Counted from the first letter of the stretch, positions 33,042 to 42,767 are shown. The stretch: DNA of 64,000 nucleotides from CAIJMU01 sp035530275 (GCA_035530275.1 DATKVC010000015.1:124001-188000); one strand, 5' to 3'. Made by a program: numbers and translations. The notes: a model not told the origin generated them from the sequence alone.

Positions 33042-35519
33042 ATGAGTGACTATCTCGACCCCAACAACGAGGAACTCCTCAAAGACTTCTTCGCCGAGGC
33101 TCAGTCCCAGGTGGAGACCCTCGAGCAGAGCATTCTCGTTCTCGAAAACGATACGGGCAACCGCGACGCGGTAGACGAGATATTCAGGGCTGCCCATACC
33201 CTCAAGGGCGGAGCCGGCACGGTCGAAATGACCGAGCTCGCCGATTTCACCCACATCGTCGAGGATGTTCTCGACGGCATTCGTTCGGGCAAGGCGAAGG
33301 TGAACGAGGAAGTCATCGACGCCCTCCTCGCCGCCATCGATGTCATCAAGGCGATGCTCGATGCCCGGGCCCAGGGTGGGGCCTACGACGGTGACGTCGA
33401 TACCATCAAGACCCGACTGGCGCGCTTCCTTCCGGAGGGCTCCAAGGCCCACGCCAAGCTCGCCAAGGCCGCTGCGAGCCCTTCCGCGCCGGCCCCGGCC
33501 GCCAAGCCCGCCGCAGCCCCTGCATCGGCGAGTTCCTCGGTCTCGGGAAAGGCGGCCGCTGCACTCGAAGGCCTGACGGAATACGAACTCCTCGAGCTGC
33601 GCGAGGCCGCGGGCGAGGACAGGCGCATCTGGCGCCTCATTCTTTCCTTTAATCCCGACAATCTCATGAATACGGTTTCCGCGATCCATGCCTTCGCGGC
33701 CCTGCGCGACGTCGGAACCATCCTCAAGACCGTTCCCGATTTCGAGAAGCTCTACGAGGATGCCTTCTATCCCAAGGTCGAGTACTTCATCGCCTCGGAC
33801 AAAGAAGAGGAAGCTCTGCGCCGAAAGGCCATGATCCCGGAAGTGGTCGATTCCATCGATCTCCTCGAAATCCCCCTCATCAAGCCGGAGGCGACTCCCG
33901 CGGCGGCCCCACCCAGCGCTCCGAAGCAAGCCCAGCCCGCTTCCGCCTCCCAAGCTCCCGCCCGACCGGCCGCGCAGACGGCTCCGGCTCCCCAGACCGC
34001 CCAGGCTACCAAGCCTGCCGCCGAGGTCCAAGCCTACCCCGGCTCTGACGTCGCCCTCGTGCCCGAGCATGCCGAAGAGGAAGGCGAGGTCCATGGAGCC
34101 CATCCCGACGCCCGCAAAGCGGCCGTCCAGCAGGGTTCGATCCTCCGCGTGGATTCACGGCGCATTGACAACCTCCTCAACCTCGTTTCCGAGACCGTCA
34201 TCAACAAGGCCACCTTCAACCAAATTTCGACGCGCTTCGGCGAACTCCAGACCCTTCTCCAGAATTCGCAGACCAGGTTCCGCGAGGGGATCAAGGATCT
34301 CTTCGACGAACTTCCCGACATGCTCGATTCCATCCAGTCGGGCAAGTCGGCCAAGGAAATCAAGAAAGAGGTCACCGAGAAGTACGGGGTCCTCTATTCG
34401 ACCTTCGATGGTTTCGAGGGCAACCTCAAGAACGACGTCGCCAAGTTCCGCTCCACCGCCCAGAACCTCGGCCGGATAACAGGCGAACTCCAGGAAGCCG
34501 TCATGAAGATCCGGATGGTGCCCATCAGCCAGATCTTCAGCCGCTTCCCCCGACTCGTGCGCGACCTCTCCAAAACCCTTTCCAAGAAGGTGAATCTCGT
34601 CATCGAGGGCGAGGATACCGAACTCGACAAATCGGTCATCGAGGATCTCCTCGATCCCTTGATGCATGCCGTCCGCAACGCCCTCGACCACGGAGTCGAG
34701 ACTCCCGATGCCCGCCTCGCCGCCGGAAAGCCCGAGGAGGGTCGCATACTCCTCCGTGCCTCCAACGAGGGCAACATGATCATCATCGAGATCGCCGACG
34801 ACGGAAAGGGCATCGACATCGACGCCATCCGCCAGAAGGCGGTCGAGCGTGGTCTCGTGCACCCCAGCAAGATCCTCACCGAGGTCGAGGCCTTCAACCT
34901 CATCTTCGACGCGGGCTTCTCCACGGCCAAGTCCGTCACCAACATCTCCGGCCGCGGCGTCGGCCTCGACGTCGTCAAGCGTCAGATAGAAAAGCTCAAC
35001 GGCTCCGTCACCGTGTCGAGCCAACCCGGCAAGGGTACCCGCTTCACCATCAAACTGCCCCTCACCCTCGCCATCATCCAGGGTCTCCTCGTCCGCGTCG
35101 GCAGGGAGATCTACTCGATTCCCATCACGAGCGTCATCGAAAGCCATCGCATCAAGACCGCCGAGATACGGATGATCGACAACTACGAGGTCTTCAACAT
35201 CCGCAACGACGTCGTCGCCCTCCTCAGGCTCAACCGGCTCTTCCGCATCGACACAGACGAGCAGAGGGAAAACGCCTTCATTGTCATAGTTGGTACGGCC
35301 GACAAGCGGGTCGGCCTCATGGTGGATTCGCTGATCGGCGAGGAAGACGTCGTCATCAAGCCGCTCCGCGACCAGTTCACCGTGTCGCCCGGCATCGCCG
35401 GCGCGTCGATCCTGGGCGACGGGTCGGTATGTCTCATCATAGACGTGAGCCAGCTCCTCGAGCTCGGCCAGAAGCGCGAACTCGAGGAACGCAGGCGTCT
35501 CGAGGGCAGTATCCGTTAA
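33042..35519 (+). CDS. cheA: Chemotaxis histidine kinase CheA
   Basis: An 825-aa protein with the full CheA order. The P1 Hpt domain has phosphoryl-accepting His52 in AAHTLKGGAG. A P2-like CheY-binding domain (about 180-290) is followed by a Pro/Ala linker, then the P3 dimerisation region with DSRRIDNLLNLVSETVINKA. The P4 ATPase has HAVRNALDHGVE (N-box), ADDGKGID (G1) and GRGVGLDVV (G2), and a P5 CheW-like domain ends the protein. It relays receptor signals to CheY and flagellar switching. First gene of cheA-cheW/CheR-cheX; no Shine-Dalgarno at its ATG. Confidence 0.97.
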   Translation: MSDYLDPNNEELLKDFFAEAQSQVETLEQSILVLENDTGNRDAVDEIFRAAHTLKGGAGTVEMTELADFTHIVEDVLDGIRSGKAKVNEEVIDALLAAIDVIKAMLDARAQGGAYDGDVDTIKTRLARFLPEGSKAHAKLAKAAASPSAPAPAAKPAAAPASASSSVSGKAAAALEGLTEYELLELREAAGEDRRIWRLILSFNPDNLMNTVSAIHAFAALRDVGTILKTVPDFEKLYEDAFYPKVEYFIASDKEEEALRRKAMIPEVVDSIDLLEIPLIKPEATPAAAPPSAPKQAQPASASQAPARPAAQTAPAPQTAQATKPAAEVQAYPGSDVALVPEHAEEEGEVHGAHPDARKAAVQQGSILRVDSRRIDNLLNLVSETVINKATFNQISTRFGELQTLLQNSQTRFREGIKDLFDELPDMLDSIQSGKSAKEIKKEVTEKYGVLYSTFDGFEGNLKNDVAKFRSTAQNLGRITGELQEAVMKIRMVPISQIFSRFPRLVRDLSKTLSKKVNLVIEGEDTELDKSVIEDLLDPLMHAVRNALDHGVETPDARLAAGKPEEGRILLRASNEGNMIIIEIADDGKGIDIDAIRQKAVERGLVHPSKILTEVEAFNLIFDAGFSTAKSVTNISGRGVGLDVVKRQIEKLNGSVTVSSQPGKGTRFTIKLPLTLAIIQGLLVRVGREIYSIPITSVIESHRIKTAEIRMIDNYEVFNIRNDVVALLRLNRLFRIDTDEQRENAFIVIVGTADKRVGLMVDSLIGEEDVVIKPLRDQFTVSPGIAGASILGDGSVCLIIDVSQLLELGQKRELEERRRLEGSIR

Positions 35520-35582
35520 CGCGAGCTGCGGAGCGCGGTAACATCAAGAATCAGCGAAGCGCAAGGACCGGAGGATAGGACC

Positions 35583-36917
35583 ATGGCACAGAGCGAAACG
35601 ACGGTCCAGGCCAACGCCGCGGAGATCAAGCGGGCGGCCGACAAGATCGATTTCAAGATGATCACCTTCTCGCTTGCCGGCAAGGAATACGGCATCGACA
35701 TCATGAGCGTGAAGGAGATCGCCAAGGCCGGCCGGTTCACCTACGTGCCGAACGCCGCGGCCTATGTTCGCGGCGTGTACAACCTGCGCGGCGACATCAT
35801 CTCGGTCATCGACCTCCGCACCTTCTTCCACCTTCCCTCGGAGCGCAAGATCGAGGATGCCCTCGAGAGCCTCCTCATCCTCCGCATCGAAGAGCACGTC
35901 TTCGGCGTCATCGTGGACGCCATCGACAAGGTCGTCGGCATAGCTGCCGCGGCCATCCAGCCGCCCCATCCGATCTTCGGCGACATCAACGTAAAGTACA
36001 TAAAGGGCATCGTCGAGAACGGCGGAAAACTCTACATCATCCTCGATGTCGACAAGATCTTCGCCCCCGCGAAGGTCGAGGAGGAGGCGCCGCGGAGCGC
36101 CGCTGCCGGCCAGCCTTCGGTGGGAACCTCCCCCGCAGTCGCGAAGCCCGAACAGATAGCCATTTCCTCGAGTTCGAGCGGCGTCGAGGACATGGCGGCC
36201 GCCTTCATCCGCGAAAGCCTCGGCGCCCTGAAGAGCTTCCATGTCACGCCCGTGAACGAAGCCTGGTTCATGACTCGCTATGCCGAATGGCGCGGCGAGC
36301 ACGGCGGCGACGTTCAAATCCGCGACCCCTCGGAGGCCGACAGCTTCCTCGAGGGCTTCTGGTCGCCGATGGCCGGGCGTCTCTGGGACGAGGAATACCT
36401 TTCCGCGGTGGTCTCCCTCCTCCCGAAGAACGAGAGCAAGAACATCAATGTCTGGAATCCCGGCTGCGGCAAGGGCTACGAAACTTGGTCGCTCTCCATC
36501 GGTCTCCGACGCGCCTATTCCGAGGCGAGGGTGAAGATCTGGGCCAACGATTCGGATCTGCTCGCCATCTCGATGGCGCCCAACATGGTTTTCTCCGATA
36601 ATGTGCCAGATATCTATAGGCAATTCCTGGTAAAGGGCCGCAACGGACAATCCTTCATCCAGGAGATCAAGGATTCGATCTTCTTCGAGTTTCACGATGT
36701 CCTCAATTCGAACCCCCTGCCTCCTCTGGACCTCATCCTTTGCCGCGACCTCCTCTCGCTTTTATCGCCGGTTGACCAAAACCGGCTTTTGGACGATTTT
36801 TATGAAAAGCTCAAGCCGGCGGGCATCCTCATTCTCGGCGCCAATGAGGCTCCGGGGCAGGGATGGGCGACGGCGGGGGGCGCAGCGGGGTCCGTGCGGG
36901 CCTTCCGCAAGGACTAA
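35583..36917 (+). CDS. cheW: CheW coupling protein fused to a CheR-like domain
   Basis: A 444-aa protein, GGAGG before the ATG. Residues about 20-165 are a CheW domain (ITFSLAGKEYGIDIMSVKEI, GVYNLRGDIISVIDLR). A Ser/Ala-rich linker (about 170-205) leads to a CheR-like methyltransferase fold (about 205-440). The SAM motif reads NVWNPGCGKGYETWSLSIGL, where active CheR has GCSTGEEPYSLAM, so SAM or receptor binding may be altered. This CheW-CheR-like fusion is known from Treponema-type chemotaxis systems, where it contributes to receptor array architecture. Coupled position between cheA and cheX. Confidence 0.93.
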   Translation: MAQSETTVQANAAEIKRAADKIDFKMITFSLAGKEYGIDIMSVKEIAKAGRFTYVPNAAAYVRGVYNLRGDIISVIDLRTFFHLPSERKIEDALESLLILRIEEHVFGVIVDAIDKVVGIAAAAIQPPHPIFGDINVKYIKGIVENGGKLYIILDVDKIFAPAKVEEEAPRSAAAGQPSVGTSPAVAKPEQIAISSSSSGVEDMAAAFIRESLGALKSFHVTPVNEAWFMTRYAEWRGEHGGDVQIRDPSEADSFLEGFWSPMAGRLWDEEYLSAVVSLLPKNESKNINVWNPGCGKGYETWSLSIGLRRAYSEARVKIWANDSDLLAISMAPNMVFSDNVPDIYRQFLVKGRNGQSFIQEIKDSIFFEFHDVLNSNPLPPLDLILCRDLLSLLSPVDQNRLLDDFYEKLKPAGILILGANEAPGQGWATAGGAAGSVRAFRKD

Positions 36918-36950
36918 AAAGCCGGCTTCACGCGGATTTAGGAGAAGGAT

Positions 36951-37415
36951 ATGCGAGTCGAATATATCAATCCCTTCGTAGAGTCGGCCTTCAACGTGCT
37001 CAAGGAAGTCCTTCAATCCGACGTCCACCGCGGAGAGCTCTACCTTAAGTCGACCGCGACCCCGGTGATGGGCGTGGCCGCCATCGTCGGTCTCGCCGGC
37101 GACGTCGAGGGCCGCGTCCTTTTCGACATGGACCGTCCCACCGCGCTCAAGATCGCCTCGGCGATGAACGCCGAAGAGCTCAACCAGCTCGACGACCTCG
37201 TCAAGGCCACCATCACCGAACTCGCCAACATGATCACCGCCCAGGCAGTTACCAAGCTCCACGACCTCGGCTTCCGCTTCGACCTCACGCCGCCGGCCAT
37301 TTTCACCGGCGATAACATGGAAATCCACGACTCGGATGTCGAGGCCCTCATCGTTCCCATGGAGACAGGCTGCGGCAAGATCGAGATCAATGTCGCTATT
37401 CGCGAGCGCGCTTGA
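36951..37415 (+). CDS. cheX: Chemotaxis phosphatase CheX
   Basis: A 154-aa protein, AGGAGAAGGAT directly before the ATG. It contains the CheX/CheC-type active-site helix with E-x-x-N (ITELANMITAQA), which dephosphorylates CheY-P. Length and single active site fit CheX. In Treponema the operon continues with cheY; here the next gene is a convergent histidine kinase, and cheY is absent from the window. An inverted repeat GCCGGC-GCAA-GCCGGC (37463-37478) lies downstream and may terminate both converging transcripts. Confidence 0.93.
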   Translation: MRVEYINPFVESAFNVLKEVLQSDVHRGELYLKSTATPVMGVAAIVGLAGDVEGRVLFDMDRPTALKIASAMNAEELNQLDDLVKATITELANMITAQAVTKLHDLGFRFDLTPPAIFTGDNMEIHDSDVEALIVPMETGCGKIEINVAIRERA

Positions 37416-37490
37416 TATCCTGCAACTGCGCTGAGATGTAAGACGGCCCGGCATCTGGTTTAGCCGGCGCAAGCCGGCGCGAAATCGGCG

Positions 37491-39047
37491 TCAGCCGGCA
37501 GGGAGGATGAGGCGGAAGGTCGAACCTCGGCCGATTTCGCTTTCGACTTCGATCGCGCCGCCCAGTTTTCGGGCGTATTCCTGAGAGAGGATGAGGCCGA
37601 AACCGTTGCCCTTCTCCCCCGCCGTACCGACGCTCCGAAGCCTTCCATCGATACGAAAGAGCCGCTCGATGGTCTCCGGCCCTATTCCGACACCCGAATC
37701 ACTTACCACGAAGACGCAGGGATTCCCCTGAATCGAGACTCTCGTCGCGATTCTGCCGCCGATATGGCTGAATTTGATGGCGTTTTGGAGGAGGTTGCGC
37801 AGGATCGCCGAGAGCATGCTGTCGTCGCTCAGAAGGGACCCTGTTGCGGAGACCTCGACATCGATGCTCACGCTCTTGCTCTTCGCCGCCTCGGCGAGGA
37901 GGAGGATCTGCCGACGCAGCGCCTTTTCTCCGTCCAGAAGGGCGAGTCTTGGCACCATGGCCCCGCTCTGGCATCGCGCCCAACCGACGACATTTTCGAC
38001 GAGGGTGAGCGTCGATGCCGCCGTCGCGGCTATCGTCGCAAGCATTTCGTCGAGCTCATCCTTCTCCAGACTCCCATGGTTCTTCGAAAGGAAGGCCGCG
38101 GCCGCCTGAATCCCTCCGACCGGGCTCTTGAGATCGTGCGACAGTACCGAGATGAAGCTGCTTTGGGTCGTGTCGGAAGGTGTCGGTTGCCGGTTCTTTT
38201 CGCCGGCGCGCGGGGAGAGGAGGCTCTGCGGCCTTTCGAGACCAGTGTTGATGACGGCCTTGGCGACGAAATAGAACGACAGGATCTTGAGGATATGGCC
38301 TGACATGTTCACCCAGGCATGATTGGAACTGGAGACGGTGAAGGCTAGCTCGGAGAGGAAGGCGGCCCCGATGGAAAGTTGCAGTCTGATATGGACATCG
38401 CGGGGATAGGGGGCTCGACGGACCCAGAGCGACAGGGTAGCCGCGATGAGGATCAGCATTATGCCGATTCCAGCGCCGATCCTGAAGGGCGTCTGCCCGA
38501 GACCCTCGGCGTAGCTGGCGGGGGAAATCCGGAAGACGAAGACCGCCGCGATTGCGGCCATCGTATAGAGCCCGGCCAGGATGAAAAGAACGGCGAGGGT
38601 GCGCCCCTTCGCGAGGCCAATGTAGGTAAAAAGGAGGAGGCTCGCCGCTTCGAGCGCGCTAGCCACGACCCAGAGCTGACTTGCCGCGAAATGGTAGCCG
38701 GGGAATACGCCCATGCCGACATAGGCGAGCATGTGGAACAGGTCGAGGATGGCCACGAACAGATAGGCGATGCCGAGGACGGCAATCGTGGGATTTTCGT
38801 TCAGCCTTCGCGTGTGCCACGCGATGACGAAGGAGGACGCCGCGACGCATATCCCGGCGAGTTCCGCCAGGCAGTGGAAGAGAAGATGGCCCCAGAGTTG
38901 GCTGGCGGCGATGATCGCGACGCCGAGGATGATGATGAGGCCCTCCGCAACTAGCCCGCGCGTAGCCATTCGGCTCGGCGGCGGCGCAGATACGGCGCTT
39001 GCGCTGGAGGACTGGGTTTCGGTCATCGATGCGGCCTCCTGGTCCAT
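37491..39047 (-). CDS. MASE3-type sensor histidine kinase
   Basis: A 518-aa protein. An N-terminal block of seven to eight membrane helices (about 28-270) contains LFHMLAYVGMGVFPGY, the pattern of the MASE3 integral sensing domain. It is followed by HisKA with VLSHDLKSPVGG (phospho-acceptor His) and an HATPase_c with NLLQNAIKFS, VSDSGVGIG and GNGFGLIL. There is no receiver or PAS domain and no adjacent response regulator, so the partner lies elsewhere. It converges with cheX. Confidence 0.9.
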   Translation of the reverse strand: MDQEAASMTETQSSSASAVSAPPPSRMATRGLVAEGLIIILGVAIIAASQLWGHLLFHCLAELAGICVAASSFVIAWHTRRLNENPTIAVLGIAYLFVAILDLFHMLAYVGMGVFPGYHFAASQLWVVASALEAASLLLFTYIGLAKGRTLAVLFILAGLYTMAAIAAVFVFRISPASYAEGLGQTPFRIGAGIGIMLILIAATLSLWVRRAPYPRDVHIRLQLSIGAAFLSELAFTVSSSNHAWVNMSGHILKILSFYFVAKAVINTGLERPQSLLSPRAGEKNRQPTPSDTTQSSFISVLSHDLKSPVGGIQAAAAFLSKNHGSLEKDELDEMLATIAATAASTLTLVENVVGWARCQSGAMVPRLALLDGEKALRRQILLLAEAAKSKSVSIDVEVSATGSLLSDDSMLSAILRNLLQNAIKFSHIGGRIATRVSIQGNPCVFVVSDSGVGIGPETIERLFRIDGRLRSVGTAGEKGNGFGLILSQEYARKLGGAIEVESEIGRGSTFRLILPAG

Positions 39048-39117
39048 GGCGGCTCATTGTATATGGAGCGGAGCGGCAAGGGGAGCTCGGATTCTCTCGC
39101 GACATATTTCGAAAGTA

Positions 39118-39149
39118 TTGACAAGGGCATCCGGTTTCCGCTATACAAT
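39118..39149 (+). promoter_or_regulatory. Strong sigma-70 promoter of tRNA-Val
   Basis: TTGACA (39118-39123) and TATACAAT (39142-39149) with an 18-bp spacer to TATACA. The start would be near 39155, about nine bases before the tRNA. It is the best sigma-70 match in the window. Confidence 0.8.
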
Positions 39150-39163
39150 TTCGCGATACGTTC

Positions 39164-39237
39164 GGGCGGTTAGCTCAGTTGGTTAGAGCACCAGTATGAC
39201 ACGCTGGGGGTCACAAGTTCGACTCTTGTATCGCCCA
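39164..39237 (+). tRNA. tRNA-Val (anticodon GAC)
   Basis: A 74-nt cloverleaf: acceptor GGGCGGT/ATCGCCC, D-arm GCTC/GAGC, anticodon stem CCAGT/GCTGG with loop ATGACAC (anticodon GAC), variable GGGTC, T-stem ACAAG/CTTGT with the normal loop TTCGACT, discriminator A. CCA is not encoded. Confidence 0.95.
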
Positions 39238-39244
39238 TTATGAA

Positions 39245-39266
39245 AAGACCCGCTTCGGCGGGTCTT
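39245..39266 (+). terminator. Hairpin terminator after tRNA-Val
   Basis: AAGACCCGC (39245-39253) pairs perfectly with GCGGGTCTT (39258-39266) around a TTCG loop, eight bases after the tRNA. The following bases CTCATTT give a broken T-run. From here to 39470 the DNA is GC-rich with small inverted repeats, and I see no gene in it. Confidence 0.7.
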
Positions 39267-39470
39267 CTCATTTCCAGAGCGCAAGTCCCGAATGACCTCG
39301 CCCGCCGAAGCCTTTGGCGAAAGGGCGGGACGGCTGTCCGCGAATGCGAGCGGGCGAGAGCCGGGGCCACGCAGCCTGCGGCTCCGAGTGTCGATTCCGC
39401 CCGGCGGGAGCAGCGGCATCATCCTCTTCACAAGATGGCGCCCTCGCCGACCATGGGCTACAATACTGTC

Positions 39471-40544
39471 ATGTATGAAAAGAAAAGTAAATTCGGCGGT
39501 TCGGGCGTTCGAGGCGGAGGGTTCGGGGAAAGGCTTCCGAAAATCGCGATTGCATGGTTTTTCGTCGCCTTTTTTTGCGTCTGCTTGTTCATCCTGAATT
39601 CCTGTTCGGAGGGAGACAAGCTGTTTCGCGGCAAGACGGTGACGGTCGTCGTGCCCTACGGCGCTGGAGGCATGGACGACTATGCGCGGGCTTTGGCTCC
39701 CTTCTTCCAAAAACACCTTTACGGATCGAGGGTCGTCGTCCGCAATATGCCGGGCGAGGGCGGTATCGTCGGCAAGAACTATGTTTACTCGGCGAAGGCT
39801 GACGGCCTGACTCTCTGCTTTGCGACAAGCGCCGCGTCGCTACTCGCGGAATGGGCCGGGCTGCCGGACCTTCATTTCAAGACATCCTCCTTTTCGTTTC
39901 TCGGTCGAATCGATGCCGACGACCACCTGCTCGTCGTATCCGCCAAATCCCGCTACGCGAGCTTCGCCGAGATACTGCGTGAGGGCAGGATCGAGATGGG
40001 GTTCTCTGGTCAAGGCTCCGACGACTATTTCGTCGCGCTGCTGACAGCCGACCTCCTCGGTCTCGCGCTGGACGCTCGCACCGACTTCGCGAGTTCGAAT
40101 GACCTGACCCTCGCCTGCGTGAAAGGCGAAATCAACGGGTCCCTCCTTTCGACCTCCAATTTTCTCCCGCTTATAGAGGTCGGCACCGTCAGGCCCATGG
40201 TCGTCTTCAACACTGTCAGACTGGCCGCCTTGCCCTCGACGCCGACCATATTCGAGTTCATGCCTCCATCGCAAAAGGAGGTCATGGAATCGCTCATAGC
40301 CCTCTATTCTCTCGATCGCACCTTATTCGGTCCCCCCGGCATCGATCCCGAACGTCTCGGCATCTTGCGGAGGGCTCTCGACAGGGCGGCGGCGGACCCC
40401 GAGTTCCTGTCGAATATGGAACGACTCGGGCGTCCCGTCGACTATCTGTCGGGAGAGGGCACCCTAACCTTGCTCGCAAGGATTCTCAAGGAAGAAGGGA
40501 CTCTTAAGCGACTGGTGCGCAAAGACGGAAAGGCCTTTCTCTGA
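39471..40544 (+). CDS. TctC/Bug-family solute-binding lipoprotein
   Basis: A 357-aa protein starting at ATG 39471; the in-frame ATG at 39453 is an alternative. A hydrophobic leader ends in a lipobox (FILNSC). The mature part has TVTVVVPYGAGGMDDYARAL, then VRNMPGEGGIVGKNYVYSAKADG, then LPSTPTIFEF, the family blocks of tripartite tricarboxylate transporter receptors, which bind carboxylates. No TctA or TctB permease is in the window. Instead its TGA overlaps the ATG of a sensor kinase (TGATG), which suggests a ligand-sensing role. No Shine-Dalgarno precedes 39471; a TACAAT six bases upstream could make the mRNA leaderless. Confidence 0.85.
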   Translation: MYEKKSKFGGSGVRGGGFGERLPKIAIAWFFVAFFCVCLFILNSCSEGDKLFRGKTVTVVVPYGAGGMDDYARALAPFFQKHLYGSRVVVRNMPGEGGIVGKNYVYSAKADGLTLCFATSAASLLAEWAGLPDLHFKTSSFSFLGRIDADDHLLVVSAKSRYASFAEILREGRIEMGFSGQGSDDYFVALLTADLLGLALDARTDFASSNDLTLACVKGEINGSLLSTSNFLPLIEVGTVRPMVVFNTVRLAALPSTPTIFEFMPPSQKEVMESLIALYSLDRTLFGPPGIDPERLGILRRALDRAAADPEFLSNMERLGRPVDYLSGEGTLTLLARILKEEGTLKRLVRKDGKAFL

Positions 40545-42736
40545 TGGAAAGCGGCCGTTCGTCCTCATCCATCCGTAGCCGACTTCTTTGGATCTTCGCA
40601 CTCATTTCGCTGGCTCCGGCTCTCGTCATAATCCTTACCTCAGCCTTCTCCAGCTATCGCATCGCCGGCCAGCGCGGCTTCGATCAGCTTGATTCGGTGG
40701 TCGCGCTCCGGGCATCCGAGATCGAGGAATGGACGAGAGACATGACCGTCGATCTCGACACCTTATTGACCGAACGAGAGCAGGCGGAGTTCGTCGAGCC
40801 GCTGCTGGCGGAGTCGGGGTCTCAGGCGCTGAGACAATCGCTCCGCGACAGTCTGGTGGCCGGCTTCGAGGCCTCGATGGCGAAGACGAAGGTATTCAGG
40901 TGGGTAGCACTCCTCGATGAGCAGGGGAAGGTTCTCGCCGCTACCGACTCCGGGCTCGAAGGCGAGGACCTCGGCGCGGCCCCCTTCTTTCGCCAGGGCG
41001 TGCAGAGGAATTTCGTCTCCCCGCCCTATCGCGACGAGAGGGCGGGCTGGGGTACGGTGATCGTCGTCTCGCATCCGGTTGTCGCGCCCGGGCGAGGCGC
41101 GATCGGCGTGCTCGCCTCGGCGAGCGATATCGATGTCATCAACCGCATCCTTTCAGAACCCGCGGGGCTCGGTCGGACGGGCGAGAGTTTTCTCGCCGAC
41201 TCGGACTATCGGGCTATCACGAACTTGCGCTTCTCGCGCGAACCGGGGCTTGCCTTCGCGCACGGAGGGGGGCTCAGGCTCGCGCTGGAAAGCAAATTGC
41301 GCGGGCACGGCACGAGCACCGATTCTCGCGGAGTGAGGGTACTGGAAAGCTACACTTGGCTGCCGACGCTGCAGGTGGCGCTCATCGTTCAGCAGGACGA
41401 GTCGGAAGTCTTCGGATCAATTACCTCATTCATCCTGATCGACGTCCTTATCGCCTTCGCCGCCCTTCTCGTCACCGCATTCGCCTCATCGATCCTCGCG
41501 CGGGGCATCTCCGCTCCTCTGGCGGATCTCTCCGCGGCGGCGGAACAAGTCGCCGGAGGCGATCTCGATCAAGTCGTCGAGGTCAGGGGCGGAAACGAGC
41601 TCCGCAGTCTCGCGATCGCGTTCAATCTGATGACGGGTCGTCTGCGCACGGTGGTCGGCCAGTTGCGCGCCGAACTCGCTGAACGGCGCAGCGCCGAGGA
41701 AAAGCTGCGCCACGAGCGGGAGAGGACGAATCAGTATTTCGAGAGCGCGGCGGTCCTCATGGTCGCGCTAGACCGCGACGCGAAGATCGCGCGGCTAAAT
41801 CGGCGCGGCCGCGAGATCCTCGAATATGGCGAGGGAGAGCTCGAGGGCCGCGATTGGTTCGCGCTCTGCCTCCCCGAGGCGGCTCAGCGGGAAGTCCGCG
41901 AAATTCACATCAGGCTAATGGCGGGAGAAACGAGCGATGTCGAGGTCTATGAGAATTTCATCCTCACGAAGTCGGGGAAGGAAAGGCTTATCCGGTGGCA
42001 CAATTCCTTCCTCAGGGACGCGAACGGGACGATCACCGGTCTCCTTAGTTCGGGCGAGGACATCACCGAGTGGAGAAGGGCGGAGGATCGGATCCAACGT
42101 TCGTTGGTGGAGAAGGAGGCCTTGCTTCGGGAGCTGCATCACCGAACCAAGAACAACATGGGCGTGATTATCGGGCTTCTCGACCTGCAAGCCGAAGGGA
42201 CTCGCGACGACGGTCTGAGGTTGGCCTTCTCCGATATCCAGGATCGCATTCGCTCGATGGCCCTCGTTCACCAGAAGTTATACGAATCAGGAGATCTCTC
42301 TCGGATCAACTTGAGGGAATATATTGCGGATCTCGCGAATAGGCTCACCGCGAGCTATAGGGTGGACCAAGGGACGATAGCGATCGACACCGACATGGAG
42401 GATGTCTTCGTCCTCATCGACACGGCGATTCCCTGCGGACTCATCCTGAACGAGCTGATTTCGAACGCCCTCAAACACGCCTTCCCTCGCCAATCCTCTG
42501 GCACTCTGCTTCTCGGGCTCCGTCGACTCCCGGACGGCCTGATCCGGCTCGAGGTCGCCGATGACGGGATCGGACCCCCTCCCGGATTCGATCCGCGCGA
42601 GAACGGGAGGATGGGAATGCAAACCATCTTCGCCCTCGGAGAGGAGCAGTTGAAGGGTAAGATCACCTTCGAGACGGATCGAGGCTTTTCGTGCCGCCTG
42701 GCGTTTCGGGACGATGCGTTCCGCCCGAGTATCTAG
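40544..42736 (+). CDS. Cache-HAMP-PAS sensor histidine kinase (HisKA_2 type)
   Basis: A 730-aa protein. A transmembrane helix (about 13-35) is followed by an extracytoplasmic Cache-like domain (about 40-285), a second helix (about 290-320), and HAMP (ISAPLADLSAAAEQVAGGDL, about 320-370). PAS with GEDITEW (about 395-515) leads to the HisKA_2 phospho-acceptor LRELHHRTKNN (His532) and a HATPase (ILNELISNALKHAFP, ADDGIG). Its ATG overlaps the stop of the TctC-like lipoprotein, so the two are made together and the lipoprotein probably presents ligand to the Cache domain. No response regulator is adjacent; HisKA_2 kinases often signal to stand-alone or antiterminator-type regulators. Confidence 0.92.
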   Translation: MESGRSSSSIRSRLLWIFALISLAPALVIILTSAFSSYRIAGQRGFDQLDSVVALRASEIEEWTRDMTVDLDTLLTEREQAEFVEPLLAESGSQALRQSLRDSLVAGFEASMAKTKVFRWVALLDEQGKVLAATDSGLEGEDLGAAPFFRQGVQRNFVSPPYRDERAGWGTVIVVSHPVVAPGRGAIGVLASASDIDVINRILSEPAGLGRTGESFLADSDYRAITNLRFSREPGLAFAHGGGLRLALESKLRGHGTSTDSRGVRVLESYTWLPTLQVALIVQQDESEVFGSITSFILIDVLIAFAALLVTAFASSILARGISAPLADLSAAAEQVAGGDLDQVVEVRGGNELRSLAIAFNLMTGRLRTVVGQLRAELAERRSAEEKLRHERERTNQYFESAAVLMVALDRDAKIARLNRRGREILEYGEGELEGRDWFALCLPEAAQREVREIHIRLMAGETSDVEVYENFILTKSGKERLIRWHNSFLRDANGTITGLLSSGEDITEWRRAEDRIQRSLVEKEALLRELHHRTKNNMGVIIGLLDLQAEGTRDDGLRLAFSDIQDRIRSMALVHQKLYESGDLSRINLREYIADLANRLTASYRVDQGTIAIDTDMEDVFVLIDTAIPCGLILNELISNALKHAFPRQSSGTLLLGLRRLPDGLIRLEVADDGIGPPPGFDPRENGRMGMQTIFALGEEQLKGKITFETDRGFSCRLAFRDDAFRPSI

Positions 42737-42767
42737 CCGACAGGTCGTGCCTCACCCGTCTTCGCCA

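Noticed and set aside
37463..37478. Missing cheY hidden after cheX
   Set aside because: Only 75 bases separate cheX from the convergent kinase and they contain an inverted repeat, not a receiver domain.
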